From the NCBI RefSeq assembly GCF_017303295.1, contig NZ_JAFKOK010000013.1:62001-126000 (forward strand): 64,000 nt of DNA. Reading direction: 5' to 3'. Below are positions 15,836 through 24,375 of the stretch, in pieces. The position numbers and the translations under genes were made by a program. The DNA is from Rhodobacter sp. NTK016B. Its GTDB lineage: Bacteria; Pseudomonadota; Alphaproteobacteria; Rhodobacterales; Rhodobacteraceae. Positions within the stretch are counted from its first letter, which is position 1. Each line of letters starts with the position of its first letter. Under the pieces are notes generated by a model. The model was not told the origin of the DNA. It saw only the letters and a list, made by a program, of their open reading frames with translations, and made no database searches.

Positions 15836-17526
15836 TGGCGCTCTTCCACCTTGGCCTGTCGACATCGGGGCATGATCCTGCCCTCGCGCTGGTTTCGGAG
15901 ACCGGCGAAATCCTGTTCGCCGAAGCGACCGAGCGCTTCGTGCAGGACAAGCGCGCATGGGGTGTGGTGCCCGATCATTTCAACCACCTTGCCAGTGCGC
16001 TGAAGATGGTGGGCTTCGATGTCGCCCGCGACCGCCTGCGCGTCGCGACGACATGGAGCCGCGCCAAGGCCGATCTGCCGGTGCAGATGTCGGGTGAATT
16101 GCTCGACATCGCCGATGCGAACTGGGTGCGCGAATTGCAGGCAGACATGCACCGCATGGCGGGGGCCTCGCTGATGCGGCTTGGTCTGACGACCGAGATG
16201 CCCGAGGCGCGGCGCTTCGATCACCATCTGTGCCATGCCGTCGCCGCCTGCGCCTTTGCCCCGGTCGAGGATGCCGCCTGCCTTGTCATCGATGGCGAAG
16301 GCGAGGTCGGCGCCGTCTCGCTGTTCGACCTGCGCGCGCGCAGCCTCAAGCGGCGCTGGCGCTCTTGGGGGCCGGGCAGCCTTGGCGCGCTTTATAGCGC
16401 GCTGACGCAGCTTTGCGGGTTCGACTGGCGTCAGGGCGAGGAATGGAAGGTCATGGGCCTTGCCGCGTTCGGCACCGTGCGGCCCGAACTGCGCGATGCG
16501 CTCGCGGCGATTCTGGAGGTCGATAACGGGCGCCTGCTTCTTGCCGATCACGCCACGATCACCGCAATGATCGCGCGGCTTCGGCAGGCATCGCGCGCGC
16601 CGTCGGCGCCGATCATGGACGCCGCTGATCTGGCCGCCAGCGGACAGGCCGCTTACGCGCAGCTGGTCGACCGGATGCTCGCCGATTGCACCGACAAGGA
16701 TGTGGACACACTGATCCTGTCGGGCGGCTGCGCGCTTAACTCGTCCTATAACGGCACCATTGCCGGGCGCTCGGGCTTCGACCGGCTGTGTGTCCCCCCC
16801 GCCCCTGCCGATGACGGCAACGCCATCGGCGCGGCGCTGTTGAGCTACATGGAAACCGCGGGCACGACCCGCATCCCGCAGGGCGACGGATCGCCGTATC
16901 TGGGGACGCCCGTCGATGCGAACCGCGTGGGCAAGCTGCACCACGCGCAACGCAGCGCGCATGTCACCGATCTGGGCGCGGACAGTGCAGAGCGTCTTGC
17001 GGCCTGTCTGGCCGAGGGCAAGATCGTCGGTGTGATGCGCGGACGGGCCGAATTCGGCCCTCGTGCGCTTGGGAACCGCTCGATCCTTGCCGATCCGCGT
17101 CCGGCGGGGATGAAGGACCGCGTCAACGCGGCGGTGAAAGGGCGCGAGCCGTACCGCCCCTTCGCCCCGGTCATCTGCGCCGAGGACCTGCCCGACTGGT
17201 TCGAGACGCCGCAAAGCTCGCCCTACATGTCGCTCACCCTGCGCTGGCGCGCGGAACGGGCGGCGCAGGTGCCGGCGGTGGTGCATGCGGACGGCACCGG
17301 GCGGCTGCAAAGCGTCACGCCCGACAGCACGCCATGGCTGCACCGGGTGGTGCGCAGCTTCGGTGCGCAGACTGGCGTGCCGGTGATCCTGAACACCAGT
17401 TTCAACGTGATGGGCAAGCCGATCATCCACTCGGTCGAAGACGCATTGTCGGTCTTCATGACCACGGGTCTGGACGCGGTGCTCATCGAAGACACGCTGA
17501 TCGAAAAAACCACGCCCGCCGCCTGA
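15835..17526 (+). CDS. NodU/CmcH-family O-carbamoyltransferase
   Basis: Enzyme of 563 residues that transfers a carbamoyl group from carbamoyl phosphate (via carbamoyl-AMP) to a hydroxyl of the pathway product. The N-terminal Kae1-like domain shows LGLSTSGHDPALALV, FDHHLCHAVAACAF (metal-binding His130/131 and His134), VIDGEGEVGAVSLF, GEEWKVMGLAAFG, LILSGGCALNSSYNG and PADDGNAIGAAL. The C-terminal carbamoyltransferase domain shows RAEFGPRALGNRSILADPR and VILNTSFNVMGKPIIHS. Start overlaps the ACP stop by one base. Members modify nodulation factors, cephamycin, novobiocin and similar compounds; here the acceptor could be a hydroxyl placed by the tandem P450. The family call is very safe. Confidence 0.93.
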   Translation: MALFHLGLSTSGHDPALALVSETGEILFAEATERFVQDKRAWGVVPDHFNHLASALKMVGFDVARDRLRVATTWSRAKADLPVQMSGELLDIADANWVRELQADMHRMAGASLMRLGLTTEMPEARRFDHHLCHAVAACAFAPVEDAACLVIDGEGEVGAVSLFDLRARSLKRRWRSWGPGSLGALYSALTQLCGFDWRQGEEWKVMGLAAFGTVRPELRDALAAILEVDNGRLLLADHATITAMIARLRQASRAPSAPIMDAADLAASGQAAYAQLVDRMLADCTDKDVDTLILSGGCALNSSYNGTIAGRSGFDRLCVPPAPADDGNAIGAALLSYMETAGTTRIPQGDGSPYLGTPVDANRVGKLHHAQRSAHVTDLGADSAERLAACLAEGKIVGVMRGRAEFGPRALGNRSILADPRPAGMKDRVNAAVKGREPYRPFAPVICAEDLPDWFETPQSSPYMSLTLRWRAERAAQVPAVVHADGTGRLQSVTPDSTPWLHRVVRSFGAQTGVPVILNTSFNVMGKPIIHSVEDALSVFMTTGLDAVLIEDTLIEKTTPAA

Positions 17527-17577
17527 ACTCTCTTTCGGCCAGCCGGCACGACCGCGCACACATACCGAGACCCCGCC

Positions 17578-20292
17578 ATGATGACGGATCGCCCGTTTCC
17601 AATGCAACTGCCCGATGCCACACTGCCCCCGGCTCTACGGCGGCAGGAGATCTTCGCCACCCTGAGCGCGCTTGAATCACGCAAGGACTTCACCACCGCC
17701 CTGGCTTTTGCCGAGGACGCGTTGGACGCGTTCCCAAACGATCCGAAACTGATCATGCGCCGCGCGGGCATTCTTCGCCAGCTCGGACAGCTTGATGAAA
17801 GCGTGGCGCAGCTTCAGCAATTGGTGAAAGCGCGCCCCGACGATCTGTCTGCCAAGCATGAGCTTTCGGTCGCGCTGCGCTTTGCGGGGGCGCATGAACA
17901 AAGCCTCGCACAGAGCGATGAGATCCTGCAAGCTAACCCGACGCACCGCGCTGCGCTGTTTGCTCGCATCTACACCCATCTTCATGCTCAGGACTTTCCC
18001 GCCGCGATCAAGGCCGCCCGCGATCTGCGCGTCCGCCTGCCCGATGACGGCGAAGGGCTGCTCCGTCACGCGCGCGCGCTGAGGCTGGCGGGCCAGCCCG
18101 AGGCGGCCCGCGACGAGATTGACGGCGCGCTGATCGGCGGGCGGCGGCTTGAGATGACCGCCGATACCGACAGGCGGCTGCGGCTGGAACTCGCGCGGGC
18201 GCTGCTCGACGCGCAGGACATCCGCCGGTCCGACAAGGTGCTGGCCGATCTGCTGCGTGATTTCCCGGATGAGCGCGACGTGGTGATGCAGGGGCTGGCA
18301 CAGGCGCGGGCTGCGCTGAACCACAATGCGGCGTTCGATCTGTGCGAGCGTGGCTTGCGTCAATGGCCAAGCGAGACACGGTTCGCGCGCGAGAAGGTCG
18401 CGGCGCTGCTTGCGATGGGCAATCTGGTCACGGCGCAAGAGGCGCTCGACACCCTGGCGTTGCCCGATGCCGACCTGCGTATCCGGCTGCTCATCGAACT
18501 GCGACGCTTCGATGAGGCGCGCGAACGGGTCCGGGCGCTGCCAGACAAACAGGCGCTCGAGCGCGACCGGTTCGAGGCAAAGATCCTGCAGGCCGAAGAA
18601 CGGACCGAAGCCGCCTTCGCCCTGCTCGACAGGCGCTACAAGAAGCGACAGACGCCCGAGCTTGCGCCGCTGCTGATGGGGCTGTTGTCCAATCTGCAGC
18701 GACCCGATGAGGCACAGAGCTTTGCCGAATGCCTGCCCGCCAGCGTCAGCCAAACCCCCGCCATGATCTTCGCACGGGCCGATATCCTGCGCCTGAAGGG
18801 CGACGTCGATGCTTGGAGTGCGATGATCGTACGGGCAGCCAAGGACGGCATGCGCGTCCTTCCGGTGGTCCGGCGGCTGGTATCAACCGCCGTGCAATGG
18901 GGGATCGGAACGCCCCATTTCCATCGCATCATAGCCCGGCTTGACGGGCTTCTCGCCGACCTAGCCCCCCGCCTTCCCGACACGACCCTTACCCTGCTCA
19001 GACTGAACCGCGCCTTCGGGCTTGGCGACTGGGACACGGTGCTGGCGCTGTCCGGTCAGGCCTGCATCACGGCCCCGCGCGATCTGACACTGGCAGCGAT
19101 GCGGGCCCGGGCGCTTGCCGAGACCGGCGATCTAGACGGCGCGGTCGCGGTTTGCGATCAGATACTCGCACAAGCCCCGACGATGAGCGCGGTCATCGAG
19201 TTGCGGCTGGCGCTTCATCTTGCCCAAAGGGATGCGCCGGCGGGCGCGGCGTTTCTGTCGGCCAAGCTGATGCGCGATGAACTGGCGCTGACCTTGCGGC
19301 TTGCCCAACACCTGCAATTCACCGGGCAAACCGATATCCTGCGCTCGGTCGTTGCCCGGCAGATCGCCCGCGCCGGCGATGACACGCCCCGCTGGCTTCG
19401 CTCGCTGAGCGACGTTTTCGAAGGCACCGACACCGCCGGACCGCCCGGGTTCCAGACCTATCCGGTCTACGAGCCGCTGTCGCCCGAGGACGCGGCGGCG
19501 CTGATGGATCCCGCGTCGGGCAATCTGGCAGGCTCCGATCTGTTTCTGGCCGAGGCAGCGACCCTCTGGCGGCTTCAGAACAAGCCCGAGGCGCTGCGAC
19601 ACAGCTGGATGCGACAGGCCCTGCGCGCGACACATGCCTCCCGCACGGTCGCGACCCGCTCGACAGCACCCGAATCGCTCGTGCCTTATCGCACGTCGGA
19701 CGCTTTCAGCACGTTGAAAGAGCGCCTCGACAACCGCGAGCCCTGCCTGCTGGCCAGTACGCATTTCGGCCCGCACAACCGGCTCACGGTGGCACCTGAA
19801 CTGAGCAATCTCACCTACCTGATGCAGGACGGACCGCGTCATCCCGAGCTGGAAAAGCAGTATTCCTTGATCCGGGCCGTCGAGTCCAATCCCGCAGCCC
19901 AGATCATCAAGGCCCTGCGGGCAAGACAAAGCCTGATTGCGACCCCGGACTTCCCCGCCGAGATGCGCTGGAAAGCCGAGTTCCGCTCGGATGCGACGGC
20001 CCTGCTGTTCGGGCTTCCCTGCCAGTTGATCGACACAATTCCCAAACTGGCCCATGCCATGCACTATCCGGTTTTCTGGATCCAGCAGGCCTTTCGCAAC
20101 AACGAAATCGTCGTGGAGGTCCGCCGCATGTCGGACCCCGAACCCGATGAGCCGCTCGCGGCCTATCAGGAAAGGTGGGCGCAGGAATACCTCGATCTTC
20201 TGGCCGAGATCATGACGTCAGATCCGCGAAACCAGAACCTCTACGCACCGCTCACACGTTTCCTGGCCGCCCGTGGCGGCGCAGCAAACTGA
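17578..20292 (+). CDS. TPR-repeat protein with C-terminal LpxL/HtrB-like acyltransferase-type domain
   Basis: Large protein of 904 residues. About the first 560 residues are helical repeats of TPR type (e.g. LAFAEDALDAFPNDPKLIMRRAGILRQLG split over several units). The last 250 residues resemble lipid A acyltransferases: LASTHFGPHNRL (His729) in place of the HX4D/E motif, YLMQDGPRHPELEKQYSLIRAVES, a strand with LIATPDFPAE, LLFGLPCQLIDTIPKLAH and PVFWIQQAF, and a final helix with YLDLLAEIMTSDPRNQNLYAPL. The acidic residue after the catalytic His is Asn734, so activity is uncertain. No signal peptide is seen. As last gene of the cluster (51 bp after the carbamoyltransferase), it may transfer the finished acyl chain from ACP to a lipid or glycan. 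The acyltransferase assignment is moderate. Confidence 0.65.
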   Translation: MMTDRPFPMQLPDATLPPALRRQEIFATLSALESRKDFTTALAFAEDALDAFPNDPKLIMRRAGILRQLGQLDESVAQLQQLVKARPDDLSAKHELSVALRFAGAHEQSLAQSDEILQANPTHRAALFARIYTHLHAQDFPAAIKAARDLRVRLPDDGEGLLRHARALRLAGQPEAARDEIDGALIGGRRLEMTADTDRRLRLELARALLDAQDIRRSDKVLADLLRDFPDERDVVMQGLAQARAALNHNAAFDLCERGLRQWPSETRFAREKVAALLAMGNLVTAQEALDTLALPDADLRIRLLIELRRFDEARERVRALPDKQALERDRFEAKILQAEERTEAAFALLDRRYKKRQTPELAPLLMGLLSNLQRPDEAQSFAECLPASVSQTPAMIFARADILRLKGDVDAWSAMIVRAAKDGMRVLPVVRRLVSTAVQWGIGTPHFHRIIARLDGLLADLAPRLPDTTLTLLRLNRAFGLGDWDTVLALSGQACITAPRDLTLAAMRARALAETGDLDGAVAVCDQILAQAPTMSAVIELRLALHLAQRDAPAGAAFLSAKLMRDELALTLRLAQHLQFTGQTDILRSVVARQIARAGDDTPRWLRSLSDVFEGTDTAGPPGFQTYPVYEPLSPEDAAALMDPASGNLAGSDLFLAEAATLWRLQNKPEALRHSWMRQALRATHASRTVATRSTAPESLVPYRTSDAFSTLKERLDNREPCLLASTHFGPHNRLTVAPELSNLTYLMQDGPRHPELEKQYSLIRAVESNPAAQIIKALRARQSLIATPDFPAEMRWKAEFRSDATALLFGLPCQLIDTIPKLAHAMHYPVFWIQQAFRNNEIVVEVRRMSDPEPDEPLAAYQERWAQEYLDLLAEIMTSDPRNQNLYAPLTRFLAARGGAAN

Positions 20293-20310
20293 CCACGCCG
20301 ACCTCAGGGG

Positions 20311-21081
20311 TCACGCGCCGTCATAGGTCCAGCGATAGCCCGGCGGCGTCGGCCCCTTGTTGCGCCCGCCCTGCTGGCGCTGTTCCCACGCATGAGCAAG
20401 GATCCCGACCGAGCGCGACAGGCCGAAGAACCCGCGTGCCAGCGGTGCCGGGCAGCCCAGTTCGGCATAGATCACCGCCGTCGCGCCATCGATATTCATT
20501 GGCACGGGCTTGCCGCGTTCCGCCGCCAGATACGCCTCGATGGCGCTGGCGATGCCTGCGAAGCGGCCCGACACGGCGCCCTGTTGCGCGGCATCCGTCA
20601 CAAGCGCGAGAAGCCGGGGCGCGCGTGGATCGACGGGTTTGTGAAAGCGGTGCCCGAAGCCCGGCAGGTAGCGCCCCTTCGCCGTGCGCCATGCATCGAG
20701 CGTATCGCCCAGCGCATCGGGTCCGGCCGCGTCCACGGCTGAATAAAGCTCGACCGCCTGTTCGCCCGCGCCCCCATGCACGTCGCCCAGCATGTTGAGC
20801 CCGGTCGCCATCGCCGATTGCAGCCCGACACCGCAGGTCGCCGCCATGCGCGCGGCGGCGATCGACGGCGCCTGCGGGCCGTGATCCACTGCGGCAACAA
20901 GCGCGGCTTCGAACAGGTGCGCGCGGGGGCCGGAAATCTCTTCGCCGGTGACCATCAGCCAGATCATCGGTGCGAAACCGGTATTGCCGATCAACTCCTG
21001 CACCGGACGGCCACGCAAGGCGATGCGCCCCGGCTCCATGTCGATGATCGCGGTCCGCCACCAGTCGGAAACGTCGCTCAT
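20311..21081 (-). CDS. Citryl-CoA lyase / short citrate synthase-like protein
   Basis: Protein of 256 residues in the citrate synthase superfamily but much shorter than citrate synthase (about 430). Active-site segments are present: DVHGGAGEQAVELY (first His), LPGFGHRFHKPVDPRAPRLL (second His region with the DPRA motif), MNIDGATAVIYAELG (catalytic Asp region) and LARGFFGLSRSVGILAHAWEQ. Short family members of this kind cleave citryl-CoA or related acyl-CoAs into acetyl-CoA and a 2-oxo acid. It overlaps the CoA transferase gene by 4 bp and belongs to a unit with the TctABC transporter, which supports catabolism of an imported di- or tricarboxylate. The exact substrate cannot be read from sequence. 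Confidence 0.85.
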   Translation of the reverse strand: MSDVSDWWRTAIIDMEPGRIALRGRPVQELIGNTGFAPMIWLMVTGEEISGPRAHLFEAALVAAVDHGPQAPSIAAARMAATCGVGLQSAMATGLNMLGDVHGGAGEQAVELYSAVDAAGPDALGDTLDAWRTAKGRYLPGFGHRFHKPVDPRAPRLLALVTDAAQQGAVSGRFAGIASAIEAYLAAERGKPVPMNIDGATAVIYAELGCPAPLARGFFGLSRSVGILAHAWEQRQQGGRNKGPTPPGYRWTYDGA

Positions 21082-22289
21082 GTCACCCCCTCGCGCCGAA
21101 GCGTGTCGATGTCGTCGTCGGAATAGCCAAGGTCCCGCAGGATCGCGTCGCTGTCTTGCCCCAGAGCCGGCGGCGGTGCTTCGACCGAGGGCCGCAGCCC
21201 GTCGAACATCGCCCCCATGCGCACAAGGTCGATGGGCCGCCCCACCCCCGGCACATCGTCGAAATGCGCAAGGAAATCACGCCCTGCGACCTGCGGATGC
21301 GTCAGGATCTCGGGCACCGACAGGACCGCGCCGGCGGGCACGCCGATGGCATTGAGCTCGCGCGCCCAATCGCGCGCGGGACGCGTGGTCAGTACCGTCT
21401 CAAGCTCGGCGCGCAGGCGAAAGCGGTTGGCCTTGCGATCTTCGCGTGTGGCGAAATCCGCGTGCCCGATCAGATCGTCGCGGCCCAGATGCTGCGCCAG
21501 CAGAACCCATTGTTCGTCCTTGTTGGCGGCGATGTTGATCGGCGCGTCGGCGCATTGGAACGTGCCCGAGGGGGCCGAGGTGGGGTTCTCGTTCCCCTGC
21601 GGCGCGGGATCGACGCCGCCGATCAGGTGGTTCGACACCACCCAGCCCATCGTCGCCAGCACCGCCTCGAGCATGGACACGTCGATGGACGTACCGCGTT
21701 CGGGATCGTTGAGCGCCGCACAAATCGCCATCGCGGCGGTCAGGCCGCCGACCGTATCGGCCAGTGGATAGCCAACCCGCAGCGGCGCGCTGTCCGCGTC
21801 GCCCGTGACCGACATGACGCCCGAGGCCCCCTGCACGATCTGGTCATAGGCCGGGCGCCCGGCCCATGGCCCGTCCTGCCCGTAGCCCGAGATCGCGCAA
21901 TAGATCAGGCGGGGATTGTGGGTCTTCAGCGTCTCGTATCCCAGACCCAGCCGGGTCATCACGCCGGGACGGAAATTCTCGACCAGCACGTCGGCCTCGG
22001 CCACGAGACGGATCAGCGCCTCTTTGCCGCGCGGGTCTTTCAGGTTCAGCGTGAGCGACCGCTTGCCCGCGTTCTGGGCAAGGAAGCTGATCCCCATGCC
22101 GCGCGCCGACAAAGCCGGGTCGGCGCCCAGATTACGCGCAAGGTCACCGCGTGCGACCGCCTCGACCTTGATCACCTCGGCGCCCATATGGGCGAGTTGG
22201 TGACAGGCGAAGGGACCGGCCAGCACATTTGTCAGATCCAGCACCCGCACCCCCGACAGGGGCGCGGGTGCGCGCGATTCAGTCGCCAT
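21078..22289 (-). CDS. CaiB/BaiF family CoA transferase
   Basis: Family III CoA transferase of 403 residues that moves CoA between carboxylic acids without a covalent enzyme-CoA intermediate of the class I type. Family features: LSGVRVLDLTNVLAGPFACHQLAHMGAEVIKVEAV, SFLAQNAGKRSLTLNLKDP, VLVENFRPGVMTRLGLGYE, YCAISGYGQDGPWAGRPAYDQIVQGASG (with the catalytic Asp in PAYD) and the late GVPAGAVLSVPEIL. It overlaps tctA by 11 bp upstream and the lyase gene by 4 bp downstream, so the substrate acid imported by TctABC could be activated here and cut by the lyase. Confidence 0.93.
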   Translation of the reverse strand: MATESRAPAPLSGVRVLDLTNVLAGPFACHQLAHMGAEVIKVEAVARGDLARNLGADPALSARGMGISFLAQNAGKRSLTLNLKDPRGKEALIRLVAEADVLVENFRPGVMTRLGLGYETLKTHNPRLIYCAISGYGQDGPWAGRPAYDQIVQGASGVMSVTGDADSAPLRVGYPLADTVGGLTAAMAICAALNDPERGTSIDVSMLEAVLATMGWVVSNHLIGGVDPAPQGNENPTSAPSGTFQCADAPINIAANKDEQWVLLAQHLGRDDLIGHADFATREDRKANRFRLRAELETVLTTRPARDWARELNAIGVPAGAVLSVPEILTHPQVAGRDFLAHFDDVPGVGRPIDLVRMGAMFDGLRPSVEAPPPALGQDSDAILRDLGYSDDDIDTLRREGVT

Positions 22290-23799
22290 CGGCGACCCCT
22301 TGGGCGCGTTTGCGCGCGCGCCGGGCCCGGTAGCTGGGCAACAGGACCAGAAGCGCCGCCAGCACCAGAAGACCCAGCGTCATCGGCCGCTCGATGATGA
22401 AATCGAGCCCCCGATAAAGCTGCATCGAGCGGGCGAAATTGTCTTCCAGCATCGTGCCCAGGATGAACCCGATCAGCAGCGGCGCCAGCGGGTAGTCGGC
22501 AAAGCGGAAGATCGTCGCCATCACCCCCAGCCCGACCAGGATCAACAGTTCTGTCGCGTTGTTCTGGCCGATATAGGCCCCCATCAGCGTGAAGAACAAA
22601 ATGAAGGGGATGAGATAGTTGCGCGGAATGGCAAGGATCTTGGCGATATAGGGGATGAGCGGCAGGTTCAGCACCAGAAGCACAAGGTTGCCGATGAACA
22701 TCGAGATGATGACGGCCCAGAAGATCTCGGGCGTGTCGGTCATCAGGCGCGGCCCCGGAGTCACGTTCAGCGCGATCAGCGCCCCCAGCAGGATCGCCGT
22801 CGTGCCCGAGCCGGGAATGCCCAGCGTCAGGAGCGGCACGAAAGACCCCGTACAGGCCGCGTTATTGGCGGTTTCGGGGGCCGCAAGCCCCTTGACCGAA
22901 CCATGTCCGAACTCGGCCTGTTCCTCGCCTTTGGCGATGTTTCGCTCGACCGCGTAGCCGAGGAATGAGGCAATGGTCGCCCCCGCCCCCGGCAGCACGC
23001 CGATGAAGAAGCCCTGCACCGACTGTCGGGCGATCACCGGGGCGATGGCGCGCCCTTCTTCGCGCGAGAAGCGCAGATTGGTGATCTTGTTGGTTTCACC
23101 CTCGGCGCTGGCGCCGCGCAGCGGGTTCAGCACGAGAAACAGCGCCTCGGGCAGCGCGAACATCGCCATGGCCAGCGTGATGAACGAGATGCCCGATTGC
23201 AGATCCATCATTCCCAGTGTGAAGCGCGGCATGTTGAACAATGCGCCTTCGCCCACGGTAGCAAGGATCAGGCCCAGCAGCGTCATCATCAGCGCCTTGG
23301 CCACCTGCCCGGTGCCCGCGAAGGCAGCGATGGCGCTGAGCCCCACCACCATCAGCGCGAAGTACTCGGCCGAATGGAACAGCAGCGCCACGGTGCTGAG
23401 CGCAGGCGCGAAGATCATCAGCAGGACCGCCCCCACGGTGCCGCCCGCGAAGCTGGCGACAGCGGCGATGGTCAGCGCCTTGCCCGCCTGCCCCTTGCGG
23501 GCCATCGGGTAGCCGTCGAAGCTGGTGGCGACGGTGCCCGCGACCCCCGGCGCGTTCAGCAGGATGGACGAGGTCGAGCCGCCGAAGATCGCGCCGTAAT
23601 AAACGCCGGCGAGAAGGATCAGCGCCGCCGCCGGATCCCCCAGCGAGATCGCCACCGGGATCATGATGGCAATGATCGACATCGGGCCGAGACCCGGCAG
23701 CATGCCGATGAAGGTGCCGATCAGGCAGCCTCCGATCACCATCAGCAGATTTTGCAACGAGAACGCGGCCGAAAGGCCGATCATGATGCCTTCAAGCAT
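22279..23799 (-). CDS. tctA: Tripartite tricarboxylate transporter, large permease TctA
   Basis: Membrane subunit of 506 residues with about 11-12 helices. The conserved TctA start is seen: GCLIGTFIGMLPGLGPMSIIAIMIPV, then ALILLAGVYYGAIFGGSTSSILLNAPGVAGTVATSFDGYPMA, then GAGATIASFLGYAVER and a second TctA block (ETANNAACTGSFVPLLTLGIPGSGTTAILLGAL). It works with TctB and the periplasmic binder TctC in secondary, ion-driven uptake. It lies 3 bp downstream of tctB and overlaps the CoA transferase gene. Confidence 0.95.
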   Translation of the reverse strand: MLEGIMIGLSAAFSLQNLLMVIGGCLIGTFIGMLPGLGPMSIIAIMIPVAISLGDPAAALILLAGVYYGAIFGGSTSSILLNAPGVAGTVATSFDGYPMARKGQAGKALTIAAVASFAGGTVGAVLLMIFAPALSTVALLFHSAEYFALMVVGLSAIAAFAGTGQVAKALMMTLLGLILATVGEGALFNMPRFTLGMMDLQSGISFITLAMAMFALPEALFLVLNPLRGASAEGETNKITNLRFSREEGRAIAPVIARQSVQGFFIGVLPGAGATIASFLGYAVERNIAKGEEQAEFGHGSVKGLAAPETANNAACTGSFVPLLTLGIPGSGTTAILLGALIALNVTPGPRLMTDTPEIFWAVIISMFIGNLVLLVLNLPLIPYIAKILAIPRNYLIPFILFFTLMGAYIGQNNATELLILVGLGVMATIFRFADYPLAPLLIGFILGTMLEDNFARSMQLYRGLDFIIERPMTLGLLVLAALLVLLPSYRARRARKRAQGVADGD

Positions 23800-23802
23800 G
23801 GC

Positions 23803-24297
23803 TCAGGTCCCCATGAAATACGGAAGCGGCCGCAGGAAGATGCCCAGCACCTCCTGCACCAGATACCAGACAAGCCCGGTCGCCAGCATCGCTACGGGAA
23901 GCATGATGTGCCATTTGCGCTCGCCCAGAATGGCGCTGCCCGCGACCAGAAAAACGGTTGTGGCCAGCAGGAAACCGGCGGTGCGCAGCGACAGCGCATA
24001 AAGCACCATCAGCGCCAGAAGCATCAGCGCCTGACCGATCTTGTATTCGCGCAACCGCGACAGGTTGATGTCGGTGGCCGCCGGACCCTTGCCCGCTTCG
24101 GGCTTTTCCAGCCCCAGCAGCACGACCAGCCCGGTCAGTGCGCCCAGAACCGACAGCACCTTGGGAAAGGTGGATGGCCAGACCGGATTGCGCTGCATGA
24201 AGGGCGGCAGAAGCTGGTCCATCGTGAAGAAGGCCAGATACCCGTAAGCACAGCAGAATGTAACGAAGATAAGCGCGATCCAGCGATCCAGCGCCAT
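23803..24297 (-). CDS. tctB: Tripartite tricarboxylate transporter, small permease TctB
   Basis: Membrane protein of 164 residues with four predicted helices: ALDRWIALIFVTFCCAYGYLAFF, TFPKVLSVLGALTGLVVLLG, IGQALMLLALMVLYALSLRTAGFLLATTVFLVAGSAILG and HIMLPVAMLATGLVWYLVQEVLGIFL. The internal helix pair separated by an amphipathic linker is the usual TctB layout. The ATG at 24297 was chosen over an upstream start at 24327 because a GGAGG site sits just before it. It lies between tctC and tctA. Confidence 0.9.
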   Translation of the reverse strand: MALDRWIALIFVTFCCAYGYLAFFTMDQLLPPFMQRNPVWPSTFPKVLSVLGALTGLVVLLGLEKPEAGKGPAATDINLSRLREYKIGQALMLLALMVLYALSLRTAGFLLATTVFLVAGSAILGERKWHIMLPVAMLATGLVWYLVQEVLGIFLRPLPYFMGT

Positions 24298-24375
24298 GAC
24301 AGCCCCTCCTGTCCGGTAATGGGTCATGCGGCGCGGCGGGACAGGCCCCCCGCGCCATGGTTCAGTGCGACGCGT

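Noticed and set aside
15559-17607. 682-residue minus-strand frame over ACP and carbamoyltransferase genes
   Set aside because: Covers two genes with unambiguous family motifs and has none itself.
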